Shown here one piece after another: positions 12,279-20,159 of a stretch of DNA of 64,000 nucleotides; the first letter of the stretch is position 1; each line of letters starts with the position of its first letter. The position numbers and the translations under genes are program-made. The notes under the pieces were generated by a model. It ran no database searches. It was not told the DNA's origin and saw only the letters and a list, made by a program, of their open reading frames with translations. The stretch covers positions 1,833,001 through 1,897,000 of the forward strand of contig NZ_CP073587.1 of assembly GCF_018223345.1 (NCBI RefSeq), in the 5' to 3' direction. The stretch is from Shewanella yunxiaonensis (lineage in GTDB: Bacteria; Pseudomonadota; Gammaproteobacteria; Enterobacterales; Shewanellaceae).

Positions 12279-13963
12279 TGACTGAAACAGCTGCCACGCC
12301 GTCGTTGTTACCTGCAGACTATTATCTGCATAACTTTGAGCAGATGTTGGCAAGTGTGACAACGCGCTACCTGGATATTTTCCCAGCTGAGCAACAACTG
12401 GCGTTACAGCGTTACCAATCGTTACCGGACAGCAGTAAAATGCTGTTGGTGCGATTGTTATCCCGCAAAGGTGAGTGGTTCCGTCTGGATAAACTGCAAT
12501 ATCAAGAAATTGGCGATATCAATGCAGCAATGCAGCCGCTGCTGCAAAGCGAACTGTTACAACAGGCGCTACCACCTCTGGAGATCTGGTTTACCTCGGT
12601 CACGTTGCCAGAACTAAAAACACTGTTCGATGACATTGGCGTTCCTTGGTTTAAACGCGACCTCAGCAAACAGCAATTGTGGGAACTGCTGCGAACTATG
12701 CCGCCGTCGCAAGCAGAGCTATCGTTGTGGCAGCAGCGACAAGGATTATGCTGGTTACAACTCCATTGTCAGCCTTTGCTGGAGTTGCTGTTACTGCTGT
12801 ATTTTGGCAATCGCTATCAGGATCTCAGCCAGTTTGTACTGAGCGATCTGGGGTTACAACGGTTTGAGTGTTATCCGTTAGTTCGAGAAGGACGCGCTTA
12901 TCATTCCTCATCAGAATTACAAACCGTCTTGTCGTTGGCGACGTTGGCGGATAGGTGGGAGCAACTAACCCAACAAAAATTGCCAATAAATTTAGCCGAG
13001 TGGTTGGCACAGGTTCCGTCACCACAAGACAACCCCATTGTTGAGCGACGACGGCAGAAGTTACTGTTGAAATTGGCTCGAGAAGCTGAACGTCAGCAAC
13101 AACTGGTGCTAGCCATTTCGCTCTATCCGCAATGTCAGGACTGGACCGCAAGCGAGCGGTTATGCCGCTGTCTGATAAAGCTCAAGCATCCGCAGGCGCT
13201 TAGCGCTGTAACCGCACTTGGACAACACGCGCAAAACGAAGCACAGCAACAAACGGTTATCAGGATTTATAAACAGTTAACTAAGCATTTCGCTGTTCAG
13301 GTGCCTTTGCTCCCGTACTCGGCCCCATTCGATATGTTAAAGCCATTTAAGCCCGCTGAACTCAGGCTGGAATTGCCGCAAACATCGAATCTGCGGGTAG
13401 AGTTTGTCACCAGGGATTATTATTCCGCACAAGGTTTTGATGCTTGGTATAGTGAAAACAGCGTGCTGTGCGGACTGTTCGGGCTGGCTTTCTGGGACAT
13501 CATCTTTGCCCCTGTTGTGGGCGTATTTGATAACCCTTATCAGAGCGCTCCACGTGACATGTATCAGCCAGGTTTTAGTTCGCAACGTCGAACATTGATC
13601 GCCAGGCGAATGGCACAATTGGCCAGCGGTGACCGGAGCATGCTGCACCAGCACTTCATTAACAAACAGGGGCTGGTGAATGATTGGGTGAATTGGCAGA
13701 TTTTCACTGAGCCGTTATTCAAACGTTGTATGGCGTCCTTTCCCTCAGCTTTTCTGTTGGCAGTATTTCAACGTATCTTGCGTGATCCAGCCCATTACCG
13801 CAGTGGACACCCGGATCTGTTGTTGTTTGACGCTGATGGTGCGCCGCATTTTGTTGAGGTTAAAGGGCCAGGCGATAAGCTGGCCGATCACCAAATTTAT
13901 TGGCTGCGTTTTTTGGCTGACTTTTATCCTGCAAAAGTTTGCTACGTAACTTGGCAGCATTAA
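12278..13963 (+). CDS. VRR-NUC domain nuclease, bacterial FAN1-like
   Basis: Protein of 561 residues with a C-terminal VRR-NUC nuclease domain: GHPDLLLF (Asp513), FVEVKGPGD (Glu527, Lys529) and HQIYWL (Gln539) give the PD-(D/E)xK site. The long N-terminal part has helical, Leu/Gln-rich repeats (LLVRLLSRKGEWFRLDKL is like the SAP-type FAN1 N-terminal region). Bacterial FAN1 proteins are structure-specific nucleases able to unhook DNA crosslinks, so DNA repair is the likely role. It starts within the ppiC stop codon (TGATG). The junction with ppiC is very tight, but a functional link is not obvious. Confidence 0.88.
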   Translation: MTETAATPSLLPADYYLHNFEQMLASVTTRYLDIFPAEQQLALQRYQSLPDSSKMLLVRLLSRKGEWFRLDKLQYQEIGDINAAMQPLLQSELLQQALPPLEIWFTSVTLPELKTLFDDIGVPWFKRDLSKQQLWELLRTMPPSQAELSLWQQRQGLCWLQLHCQPLLELLLLLYFGNRYQDLSQFVLSDLGLQRFECYPLVREGRAYHSSSELQTVLSLATLADRWEQLTQQKLPINLAEWLAQVPSPQDNPIVERRRQKLLLKLAREAERQQQLVLAISLYPQCQDWTASERLCRCLIKLKHPQALSAVTALGQHAQNEAQQQTVIRIYKQLTKHFAVQVPLLPYSAPFDMLKPFKPAELRLELPQTSNLRVEFVTRDYYSAQGFDAWYSENSVLCGLFGLAFWDIIFAPVVGVFDNPYQSAPRDMYQPGFSSQRRTLIARRMAQLASGDRSMLHQHFINKQGLVNDWVNWQIFTEPLFKRCMASFPSAFLLAVFQRILRDPAHYRSGHPDLLLFDADGAPHFVEVKGPGDKLADHQIYWLRFLADFYPAKVCYVTWQH

Positions 13964-14140
13964 CTCATCTGCCGGTGTTTGTCCTTGCTGCTCTGAGGTT
14001 GCAGAACACTTCATTAACTGTGCAGTTAATATCCTTTCTCTGGGACTTGCTAATCTCTATTTTTCGCACCATAACTTGCAATAGGGTCGATAAACCTTCA
14101 TGTTGTCTTGAGTTTGAAAGGAATATACGAGGGATTGACA

Positions 14141-14716
14141 GTGAAAAAATCATTATTGTGTACAGCAATCACAGCATTGATGTTAAATGGCTACTACATC
14201 AATGTGGCAAATGCAGAACCCCAGCCACCTCAGAAGCAGGAGCAGCAAAACAAAGCGAATAATGCTGAAAAAAACAAGGCATCAAAATCTGATGCCAATG
14301 CAAAATCTAATCAGATGAAGCATCAGGATAAAAATCAGCAGTCTCATCAAAATCAATCACAGCAAAGCAGTCATGGTAATGCCAGCAGTAATGCCCATCA
14401 ACCGAAGGGCATCGAACGTTCAAATCCAAATTCTAATGCAGCTTATGCGATATCTACCCACAACAAACATGTGATAAAACAACATTATCAACGAATTTTG
14501 AGCAAGGTGGATCGCAACCGCCGTCCGAAATGGGAAAAAGGTGAGGTGATCCCAGATAGGTATCGTTCATACATCACCCCGGCCCCCAGTTCGCTGATAC
14601 GGCGTTTAAATGATGTTCCGAAAGGATGTGATGTTGGTTATTACCAAGGCTATACCGTAGTTTATGATCCGACGACTTTTATGATTTTAACGTTAGTCGA
14701 TCTGTTGGTGGATTAG
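14141..14716 (+). CDS. Secreted CigR/RcnB-like protein with low-complexity region
   Basis: Exported protein of 191 residues. The GTG at 14141, with GAGGG upstream, begins a signal peptide (VKKSLLCTAITALMLNGYY...ANA) with predicted cleavage after ANA. Residues about 27-100 are a Q/N/S/H/K-rich disordered stretch. The C-terminal 50 residues (ITPAPSSLIRRLNDVPKG, YYQGYTVVYDPTTFMILTLVDLL) resemble the C-terminal module of CigR-type envelope proteins. Function is unknown; the low-complexity segment suggests a periplasmic or membrane-associated linker. The open frame begins earlier at 14108, but that start would destroy the signal peptide. Confidence 0.75.
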   Translation: MKKSLLCTAITALMLNGYYINVANAEPQPPQKQEQQNKANNAEKNKASKSDANAKSNQMKHQDKNQQSHQNQSQQSSHGNASSNAHQPKGIERSNPNSNAAYAISTHNKHVIKQHYQRILSKVDRNRRPKWEKGEVIPDRYRSYITPAPSSLIRRLNDVPKGCDVGYYQGYTVVYDPTTFMILTLVDLLVD

Positions 14717-14723
14717 TCATTAC

Positions 14724-14754
14724 AGGTGAGGGCACCTCAGTCCCTCACCTTTAC
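14724..14754 (+). terminator. Likely terminator after the CigR-like gene
   Basis: Perfect inverted repeat AGGTGAGG (14724-14731) / CCTCACCT (14743-14750) with an 11-base loop, followed by TTTA. The short T run makes it a moderate intrinsic terminator. It lies eight bases after the CigR-like stop. Confidence 0.55.
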
Positions 14755-14842
14755 GCATGGTTGATAAATACTTTTTAACTAGATTATCGCTTGGCAAATA
14801 CCACTAAGATCATGTGATAAATGGAATTCAGGGGGAGGATTT

Positions 14843-15229
14843 ATGTATACCATCGTTGAAAGCACTAAGTCCTTTGACGTTACCGCTAACGCGCTTGAAG
14901 AGTCAGTGAAGAAAAATGGGTTTGGCGTGTTGCATATTCATAACCTAGGTGCAACTCTTCGAAGCAAAGGGATTGATTATGCAGAGGAATGTAAAGTCTT
15001 TGAGGTTTGTAATCCGCAACAAGCATCTAAAGTTTTGGCCATTGATGTGCGTCTGAACATGGCCTTGCCTTGTCGAATATCCGTTTACACCGAGGGCGGG
15101 AAAGTGAAAGTTGGTTATATCAAACCCGTTGAAATGCTGAGCGCATTATCTAACGATGCCGCATTGGTTAACATTGCAAGGGAAGTGGAATCGGCGATGA
15201 TCAATATCTTGAATGCAGCCATAGCTTAA
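14843..15229 (+). CDS. DUF302 domain-containing protein
   Basis: Small cytoplasmic protein of 128 residues with a DUF302 fold: the family pattern is seen in the N-terminal YTIVESTKSFDVTANALEES, the FGVLHIHNLGATLRSKG segment, FEVCNPQQA and LPCRISVYTEGGKVKVGYI. DUF302 proteins bind small ligands or metals in some structures but have no agreed function. GGGGGAGG lies close upstream of the ATG at 14843. It stands alone between two terminator-like or gene-free stretches. Confidence 0.85.
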   Translation: MYTIVESTKSFDVTANALEESVKKNGFGVLHIHNLGATLRSKGIDYAEECKVFEVCNPQQASKVLAIDVRLNMALPCRISVYTEGGKVKVGYIKPVEMLSALSNDAALVNIAREVESAMINILNAAIA

Positions 15230-15472
15230 TCATAGCCATTGTGGTTGTCATGAATAATTAGCCCTTAGTTAGTGATGAGTTGGCACTTGTTGTGTCGCTC
15301 GGACTGTTTAACATAGTAAATTAAACCAACCATTTAGTGCTTCCTTGTTGACCAATTTTAGGGGATATAGCAGAGTGTTTATACGTCGAAGTCACCCCGA
15401 ATAAGTCAATAAACATCTTAAAACCGGCACCTAATCAATGATGCAATGTATTGAGTTAACTGAATAAAAGAT

Positions 15473-16465
15473 ATGGAAAATTTCAAATTAATCCCTCGTG
15501 TGCAAATTAGCCACACCCCTACACCATTAGAGTTTCTGCCCCGACTATCGCAGGCGTTGGGTTGTGATTTATACATAAAGCGTGATGATTGTACTGGCTT
15601 AGCCGGTGGTGGAAATAAAGCGCGTAAGCTTGAATATCTGATTGCTGATGCACAACAAAAACATGCCGATGTGATTGTCACTGTCGGCGGATTCCAGTCC
15701 AATCATGCCAGGCAAACCGCAGCGGCCGCCGCTAAGTTTGGTTTCGATTGTGAATTGGTGCTGGAGGATGTCAACGGCACCCCGAAGACCGACTATTACA
15801 ACAACGGCAATATGCTGCTGGATCATCTCCTTGGTGCCAATGTTCATTCACTCAAACAGCACGAAAACTGTCATAAATATGCACAAGCGTTAGTGGCCAA
15901 GCTCGTCGAGCAAGGACGTAAACCATATTTTGTGCCAATGGGTGGTTCAAACGTGATTGGCAGTTTGGGGTACGTACGTTGTGCTTATGAACTATTGGCT
16001 CAAATTGAAAATCAACAACTTAACATCGATCAAATTGTAGTTGCGACCGGTAGTGCTGGCACCCAGGCAGGATTATTAGCGGGTCTGATCGCCGCGAAAT
16101 CAGATATTCCCGTCCTGGGCATTGCGGTGAGTCGCTCAACAGAAGAGCAGACAATACTGGTTGAAAAGCTACTCAAAGAGGTCCTGTCTTATCTTGGCCT
16201 GGACCCAAACCTAGCCAAGGGCAGAGTGGTTACCAACGGCAACTACTATGGTGAGGGGTATGGTATCCCCACCGCGGCAATGATCAGCGCGGTAACGCGC
16301 TGTGCACAGCTTGAAGGGCTGCTACTCGATCCGGTATACACCGGTAAAGCAATGTCGGGGCTAATCGATTTGCTTGCTAAAGGAGTGATAAAGAACGGCA
16401 GTAAGCCGCTATTTCTGCATACCGGCGGCAGCCAGGGATTATTTGCTTACCGCGAAACGTTTTAA
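15473..16465 (+). CDS. dcyD: D-cysteine desulfhydrase (PLP, ACC-deaminase family)
   Basis: Breaks D-cysteine down to pyruvate, sulfide and ammonia; the 330-residue length matches DcyD. The pyridoxal-phosphate lysine is in AGGGNKARKLEYL (Lys49 by comparison with the family), the substrate loop is VGGFQSNHARQTAAAAAKFG, and the phosphate-binding and C-terminal parts are ATGSAGTQAGLLAGL and FLHTGGSQGLFAYRE. ACC deaminase is the close alternative, but overall pattern and host favour DcyD. The ATG at 15473 follows a 243-base stretch in which I see no gene. Convergent with the hyp operon. Confidence 0.9.
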   Translation: MENFKLIPRVQISHTPTPLEFLPRLSQALGCDLYIKRDDCTGLAGGGNKARKLEYLIADAQQKHADVIVTVGGFQSNHARQTAAAAAKFGFDCELVLEDVNGTPKTDYYNNGNMLLDHLLGANVHSLKQHENCHKYAQALVAKLVEQGRKPYFVPMGGSNVIGSLGYVRCAYELLAQIENQQLNIDQIVVATGSAGTQAGLLAGLIAAKSDIPVLGIAVSRSTEEQTILVEKLLKEVLSYLGLDPNLAKGRVVTNGNYYGEGYGIPTAAMISAVTRCAQLEGLLLDPVYTGKAMSGLIDLLAKGVIKNGSKPLFLHTGGSQGLFAYRETF

Positions 16466-16563
16466 GTGCAATCAAGTGATGGCGTCGACAACGTGATAAT
16501 TCACCTAAGTAACAGCAAATTGGTATTTTAAATAGCCCCGTGGTTCGGCGACATCTACTAACG

Positions 16564-16587
16564 GGCTGTAGACGGGTGTCTACAGCC
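16564..16587. terminator. Strong hairpin between convergent dcyD and hypA
   Basis: Perfect 10-bp inverted repeat GGCTGTAGAC (16564-16573) / GTCTACAGCC (16578-16587) with the four-base loop GGGT. There is no T run directly after it on either strand, though ATTTTTAGC follows about 15 bases later on the plus strand. Placed between two converging operons, it is best read as a shared termination or transcript-stabilising hairpin. Confidence 0.5.
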
Positions 16588-16628
16588 AATGTTGGCGGGA
16601 TTTTTAGCTGTTTCAACGTCGTATGACG

Positions 16629-16976
16629 TCAATCAAAAATCAATTCCAGCTGCATCAGCAGCATCTCTTCGCCACCGCTGATTTTGATATCACGGCTATT
16701 GCAAACCGGGCAGAGGTAGGCAATTTCATCTGGGATCGAGTGGGCGCCACAAGCTTTACAGTCCAGCTCTAGTGGTGCAACGTCCATCTCCAATTCTGCA
16801 CCTTTACACATACCATCTTCGCGGAAGGTATCAAAAGCAGTCTTCACCAGTTGCGGTTCGACGCCACTAAGTGCTCCGATTTTAACTGCAACTCTGGCGA
16901 TGCCTTTGGCCTGATGTTCAATAGCAAGCTGCTCACATTGATCGATTAAGGCGCTGACAATGGAAAATTCATGCAT
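16629..16976 (-). CDS. hypA: Hydrogenase nickel-insertion protein HypA
   Basis: Nickel metallochaperone of 115 residues that works with HypB to insert Ni into the hydrogenase large subunit. It starts MHEFSIVSALI, with the nickel-binding MHE motif, and has two CxxC pairs for structural zinc (CKACG and CPVCN). Its start codon touches the hypE stop region, so it is the last gene of the hydrogenase operon. The distal position next to the 16564 hairpin fits an operon end. Confidence 0.97.
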   Translation of the reverse strand: MHEFSIVSALIDQCEQLAIEHQAKGIARVAVKIGALSGVEPQLVKTAFDTFREDGMCKGAELEMDVAPLELDCKACGAHSIPDEIAYLCPVCNSRDIKISGGEEMLLMQLELIFD

Positions 16977-17983
16977 CAGCAGATCCTCGGTAACAATTCA
17001 CCCGCTGGCAGTTCCAGATAGCGTTTGCTGCCCCATGGGGAATGCAGAATAACCTTGCCAGCATTGGTGTCGGTGACAGTACCGACAATCCGCGCCTGAT
17101 CGCAATTGCAGAATTGATGCATGACGGTGATGGCATCGGCCGCGATTTCCTGTGGCAGGGCAATCACAAAGGTGCCTTCGTTAGCCAAGTCCCAGGGCTC
17201 AAAACCGTAAAGTTCACAGACACCGCGTACTTCATCACGCACCGGGATCACTTCCTCGCTGAGTTCAATACCAACATTTGCCGCTTTGGCCCATTCGTTC
17301 AACACTGCAGCAATCCCGCCACGTGTGGCATCGCGCATGGCATGCAGTTCAAGGTTGGCCGCGATCAGCTGCTCTACCATCGGCCACAGCGTGGCACAAT
17401 CGGATTGCAGCTCAGTTTCCAATTCCAGTCCTTCACGGGCTGCCAGAATTGCGGCGCCATGGCATCCAATGTCACGAGACAGAATGATGGCATCGCCTGG
17501 GCGTACTGAGTGCACTGAGATCCCCGGCTTGATAATGCGACCAACGCCGGAGGTGTTGATAAACACCCCATCAGCGCAGCCTTTGGGCACGACCTTGGTA
17601 TCGCCACAGACAATTTTGGCTCCGCTTTTATGCAGCTCTGCGGCCATGGTCTCTACAATCTCTTTGAGTTTGGCGATTTCAAAGCCTTCTTCAATGATAA
17701 AACCACAACTCAGGTACTGCGGTGCCGCGCCCATCATTGCCAAATCGTTTACTGTGCCGGCAATTGCCAGCTTGCCAATATTGCCGCCTTTGAAAAACAA
17801 TGGAGAAACCACAAAAGAATCTGTGGTGAACGCAATTGGGCCCGTCATATTAAGACAGGCAGCGTCTTCTTCCTGACGTAGGATTTGGTTATCAAACGCT
17901 TCAAAGAACAGTTTGCCAATTAACTCAGCCATTTCGCGGCCACCACCACCATGACTGAGCTGGATCTGTTTCGGGGTAGACAT
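16976..17983 (-). CDS. hypE: Hydrogenase maturation protein HypE
   Basis: Dehydrates the carbamoyl group received from HypF into the thiocyanate that supplies the active-site cyanide. PurM-like fold of 335 residues: GGGGREMAELI, the ATP-site ITTDSFVVSPLFF-like segment near residue 50, and DATRGGIAAVLNEWA. The C-terminus is PRIC, so the essential terminal cysteine is intact. It abuts hypA (one-base overlap) and starts two bases after hypD ends. Confidence 0.98.
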   Translation of the reverse strand: MSTPKQIQLSHGGGGREMAELIGKLFFEAFDNQILRQEEDAACLNMTGPIAFTTDSFVVSPLFFKGGNIGKLAIAGTVNDLAMMGAAPQYLSCGFIIEEGFEIAKLKEIVETMAAELHKSGAKIVCGDTKVVPKGCADGVFINTSGVGRIIKPGISVHSVRPGDAIILSRDIGCHGAAILAAREGLELETELQSDCATLWPMVEQLIAANLELHAMRDATRGGIAAVLNEWAKAANVGIELSEEVIPVRDEVRGVCELYGFEPWDLANEGTFVIALPQEIAADAITVMHQFCNCDQARIVGTVTDTNAGKVILHSPWGSKRYLELPAGELLPRIC

Positions 17984-17985
17984 GT

Positions 17986-19110
17986 TTATTTTACTCCTGC
18001 GTAACGGTAGTAGGCGTTACACGCGCCTTCGGAACTTACCATGCAGCTGCCAAGTGGCGTTTGTGGGGTACAGCCACGGCCAAACACTTTGCAGTCTTGT
18101 GGTTTGGCTTTGCCTCTAAGAATATCGCCACACTGGCAGGCTTTGTGATCGTCAATCTCTTTTACCGGTAACCGTTCGCCATATTTAAGTTCAGCATCGC
18201 GGTGGCGGTATTCCGGTTTGAGCATCAAGGCTGAGTTGGGGATCGGTCCCAGGCCACGCCAGCGGAAGCTGGGGCGAACTGTAAAAAAGTGATTCACTTT
18301 TTGCTGTGCGGCTTCATTACCTTTGTAGCTCACGGCACGTTCGTACTGGTTTTCCAGCGCGCAACGACCCTCCACTTTCTGTTTCACAATCGACAGGATT
18401 GATTGCATCACATCCACGGGCTCAAACCCGGAGACCACCACCGGAGTGTGATAGTTATCAACCGTGGGTTGATAAATCTGGCTGCCGGTGATCACACTGA
18501 CATGTGACGGGCCGATAAAGGCATTTACCCGCGTGTCAGGATCGGCCATAACCGCATCTATTGCTGGCGGTACCAGCACATGGTTGATGTGGAATAACAG
18601 GTTGGGAATGCCGAGCTTTTCAGCCTGTTCTAACAGTACGGCAGTCATCGGCGTTGAAGTTTCAAAACCGATAGCGAAATAAACGACGGTTTTATCGGGA
18701 TTTTCCTGCGCGATTTTCAATGCATCCAGTGGCATATAGATCGGGCGAATATCACAGCCTTTGGCGCGGAACTGCGCCAGCGACCCTTCAGAACCCGGCA
18801 CCCGGATCATGTCACCTAAAGTCACCAGGATCACATCCGGTATTTGTGCCAATGCTGCCGCTTGATCGATACGCTCCTTCGGCATGATACATACCGGGCA
18901 TCCAGGACCGTGTATAAATTCGATATTATCGGGCAGCAGCTGTAACAGGCCATATTTCATGATGGTATGCGTATGCCCGCCACACACTTCCATGACATTT
19001 ACTGGCTCGTCCAGCTTGGCCGCTAGCTGCTTGATTTGTGATGCCAGCTCTGCAACGGTACGGGGGTCGCGAAAACCATCATAGAGCTGCTTGAGTTGCA
19101 ACTCAGGCAT
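17986..19110 (-). CDS. hypD: Hydrogenase maturation protein HypD
   Basis: Iron-sulfur scaffold that, with HypC, assembles the Fe(CN)2CO unit. 374 residues from the ATG at 19110; the frame is open to 19176, but that would lie deep inside hypC. Conserved cysteine motifs are present: EVCGGHTHTI, GPGCPVCIMP and the C-terminal cluster region CQCGDILRG...CKVFGRGCTP...GSCMVSSEGAC. The start overlaps the hypC end by eight bases, typical of coupled hypCD. Confidence 0.98.
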   Translation of the reverse strand: MPELQLKQLYDGFRDPRTVAELASQIKQLAAKLDEPVNVMEVCGGHTHTIMKYGLLQLLPDNIEFIHGPGCPVCIMPKERIDQAAALAQIPDVILVTLGDMIRVPGSEGSLAQFRAKGCDIRPIYMPLDALKIAQENPDKTVVYFAIGFETSTPMTAVLLEQAEKLGIPNLLFHINHVLVPPAIDAVMADPDTRVNAFIGPSHVSVITGSQIYQPTVDNYHTPVVVSGFEPVDVMQSILSIVKQKVEGRCALENQYERAVSYKGNEAAQQKVNHFFTVRPSFRWRGLGPIPNSALMLKPEYRHRDAELKYGERLPVKEIDDHKACQCGDILRGKAKPQDCKVFGRGCTPQTPLGSCMVSSEGACNAYYRYAGVK

Positions 19111-19345
19111 CAGCGGCCTCCATCTTGTCGACGATTTCTTTATATAGCGCCAAACTTTCAGCCGCCGATGCAGCATCGATTTTATTCATCACAAAACCGA
19201 TGTGGATTAACACATAATCACCGACAGCCAAAGGTTCTTCCATAAGATGACAACTTACAGTGCGCTTTACACCTAAGGTGTCAACCGTAACGCTTTGTAT
19301 TTCTGGGTGTAGTTCAACAACTTGTGAGGGAATAGAGAGACACAT
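19103..19345 (-). CDS. hypC: Hydrogenase assembly chaperone HypC
   Basis: 80-residue chaperone that carries the iron ligand unit to the large-subunit precursor. The essential Cys2 is in MCLSIPSQV, followed by VKRTVSCHLMEE and a VLIHIGFVMNKID segment. Only one HypC/HybG-type chaperone is seen in the window, so it would have to serve both HyaB proteins unless another copy exists elsewhere. It starts at the last base of hypB and ends inside hypD. Confidence 0.97.
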   Translation of the reverse strand: MCLSIPSQVVELHPEIQSVTVDTLGVKRTVSCHLMEEPLAVGDYVLIHIGFVMNKIDAASAAESLALYKEIVDKMEAADA

Positions 19346-20106
19346 CAGACAGCCTCCGCAGTAGTGTTGAAGGTGGCGAGTTCATTTTCAAACCAATGTG
19401 CTACTTCCAACATGCTTTCTTTTTCTTTCACAGAAACACAGATCACTTTGGCATTTGGATTTAGTTTGAGTACATGGCTTTTGGCGACTTCGGTATCAAA
19501 ATCGAAGTAGGGCAGCAGGTCACATTTAGTGATTAAAACCACATCCGCTTTACGGAACATGACAGGATATTTTTCAATTTTGTCTTCACCTTCCGGGACG
19601 GAAACCAACACTACGTTTTTGTGGGCTCCGACATCATAGCTGGCTGGGCAGACCAAATTGCCCACATTTTCCACAAAGCAGATATCCATGTTATCCAATG
19701 GCTGCTGATGCAGCGCACCATGCACCATAAAAGCATCCAGATGGCAGGCACTACCGGTCTGGATCTGTACTGCACTGATGCCTTTGGCTTTTAGCCGATC
19801 GGCATCGCGAGAAGTTTCCAAGTCGCCTTCAATGACACAGAATTTTTTGTTGGTATAGTCACCGAGATGTTCCAGCAGGGTGGTTTTACCTGAACCTGGG
19901 CTGCTCATTAGATTGAATGCCATTACCCCGTGTTCTTCAAAGTGTTCACGGTTATGGGCGGCTTCAACATCGTTCTTGTCGAGTATTTTATGGATCACTG
20001 ACAAGGTCTTCTTATCGTTGAGTTGTGGATTGGTTGACAGCTCGTGATGATGGTGATCATGGCTGTGATCATGTCCTGCAATAGAACAACCGCAATCTTT
20101 ACACAT
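19345..20106 (-). CDS. hypB: Hydrogenase nickel-incorporation GTPase HypB
   Basis: GTPase of 253 residues that delivers nickel with HypA. The N-terminal CxxCGC nickel site (MCKDCGCSIAGH) is followed by a short His-rich stretch (DHSHDHHHHE) that may store nickel. The P-loop is SSPGSGKTTLLEHL, G3-like region CFVENVGNLVCPASYD also supplies the G-domain metal cysteine, and the guanine motif reads TKCD. A 53-base gap separates it from hypF. Confidence 0.98.
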   Translation of the reverse strand: MCKDCGCSIAGHDHSHDHHHHELSTNPQLNDKKTLSVIHKILDKNDVEAAHNREHFEEHGVMAFNLMSSPGSGKTTLLEHLGDYTNKKFCVIEGDLETSRDADRLKAKGISAVQIQTGSACHLDAFMVHGALHQQPLDNMDICFVENVGNLVCPASYDVGAHKNVVLVSVPEGEDKIEKYPVMFRKADVVLITKCDLLPYFDFDTEVAKSHVLKLNPNAKVICVSVKEKESMLEVAHWFENELATFNTTAEAV

Positions 20107-20159
20107 AGCAAACTCCGGTTTGACTGTGGGCTGACATATCAGCGTCAGCCGGTTTAAAT

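Noticed and set aside
17286..17876. Long plus-strand open frames inside hypE, hypD and other maturation genes
   Set aside because: They are antisense shadows of well-conserved genes with no start signals of their own.
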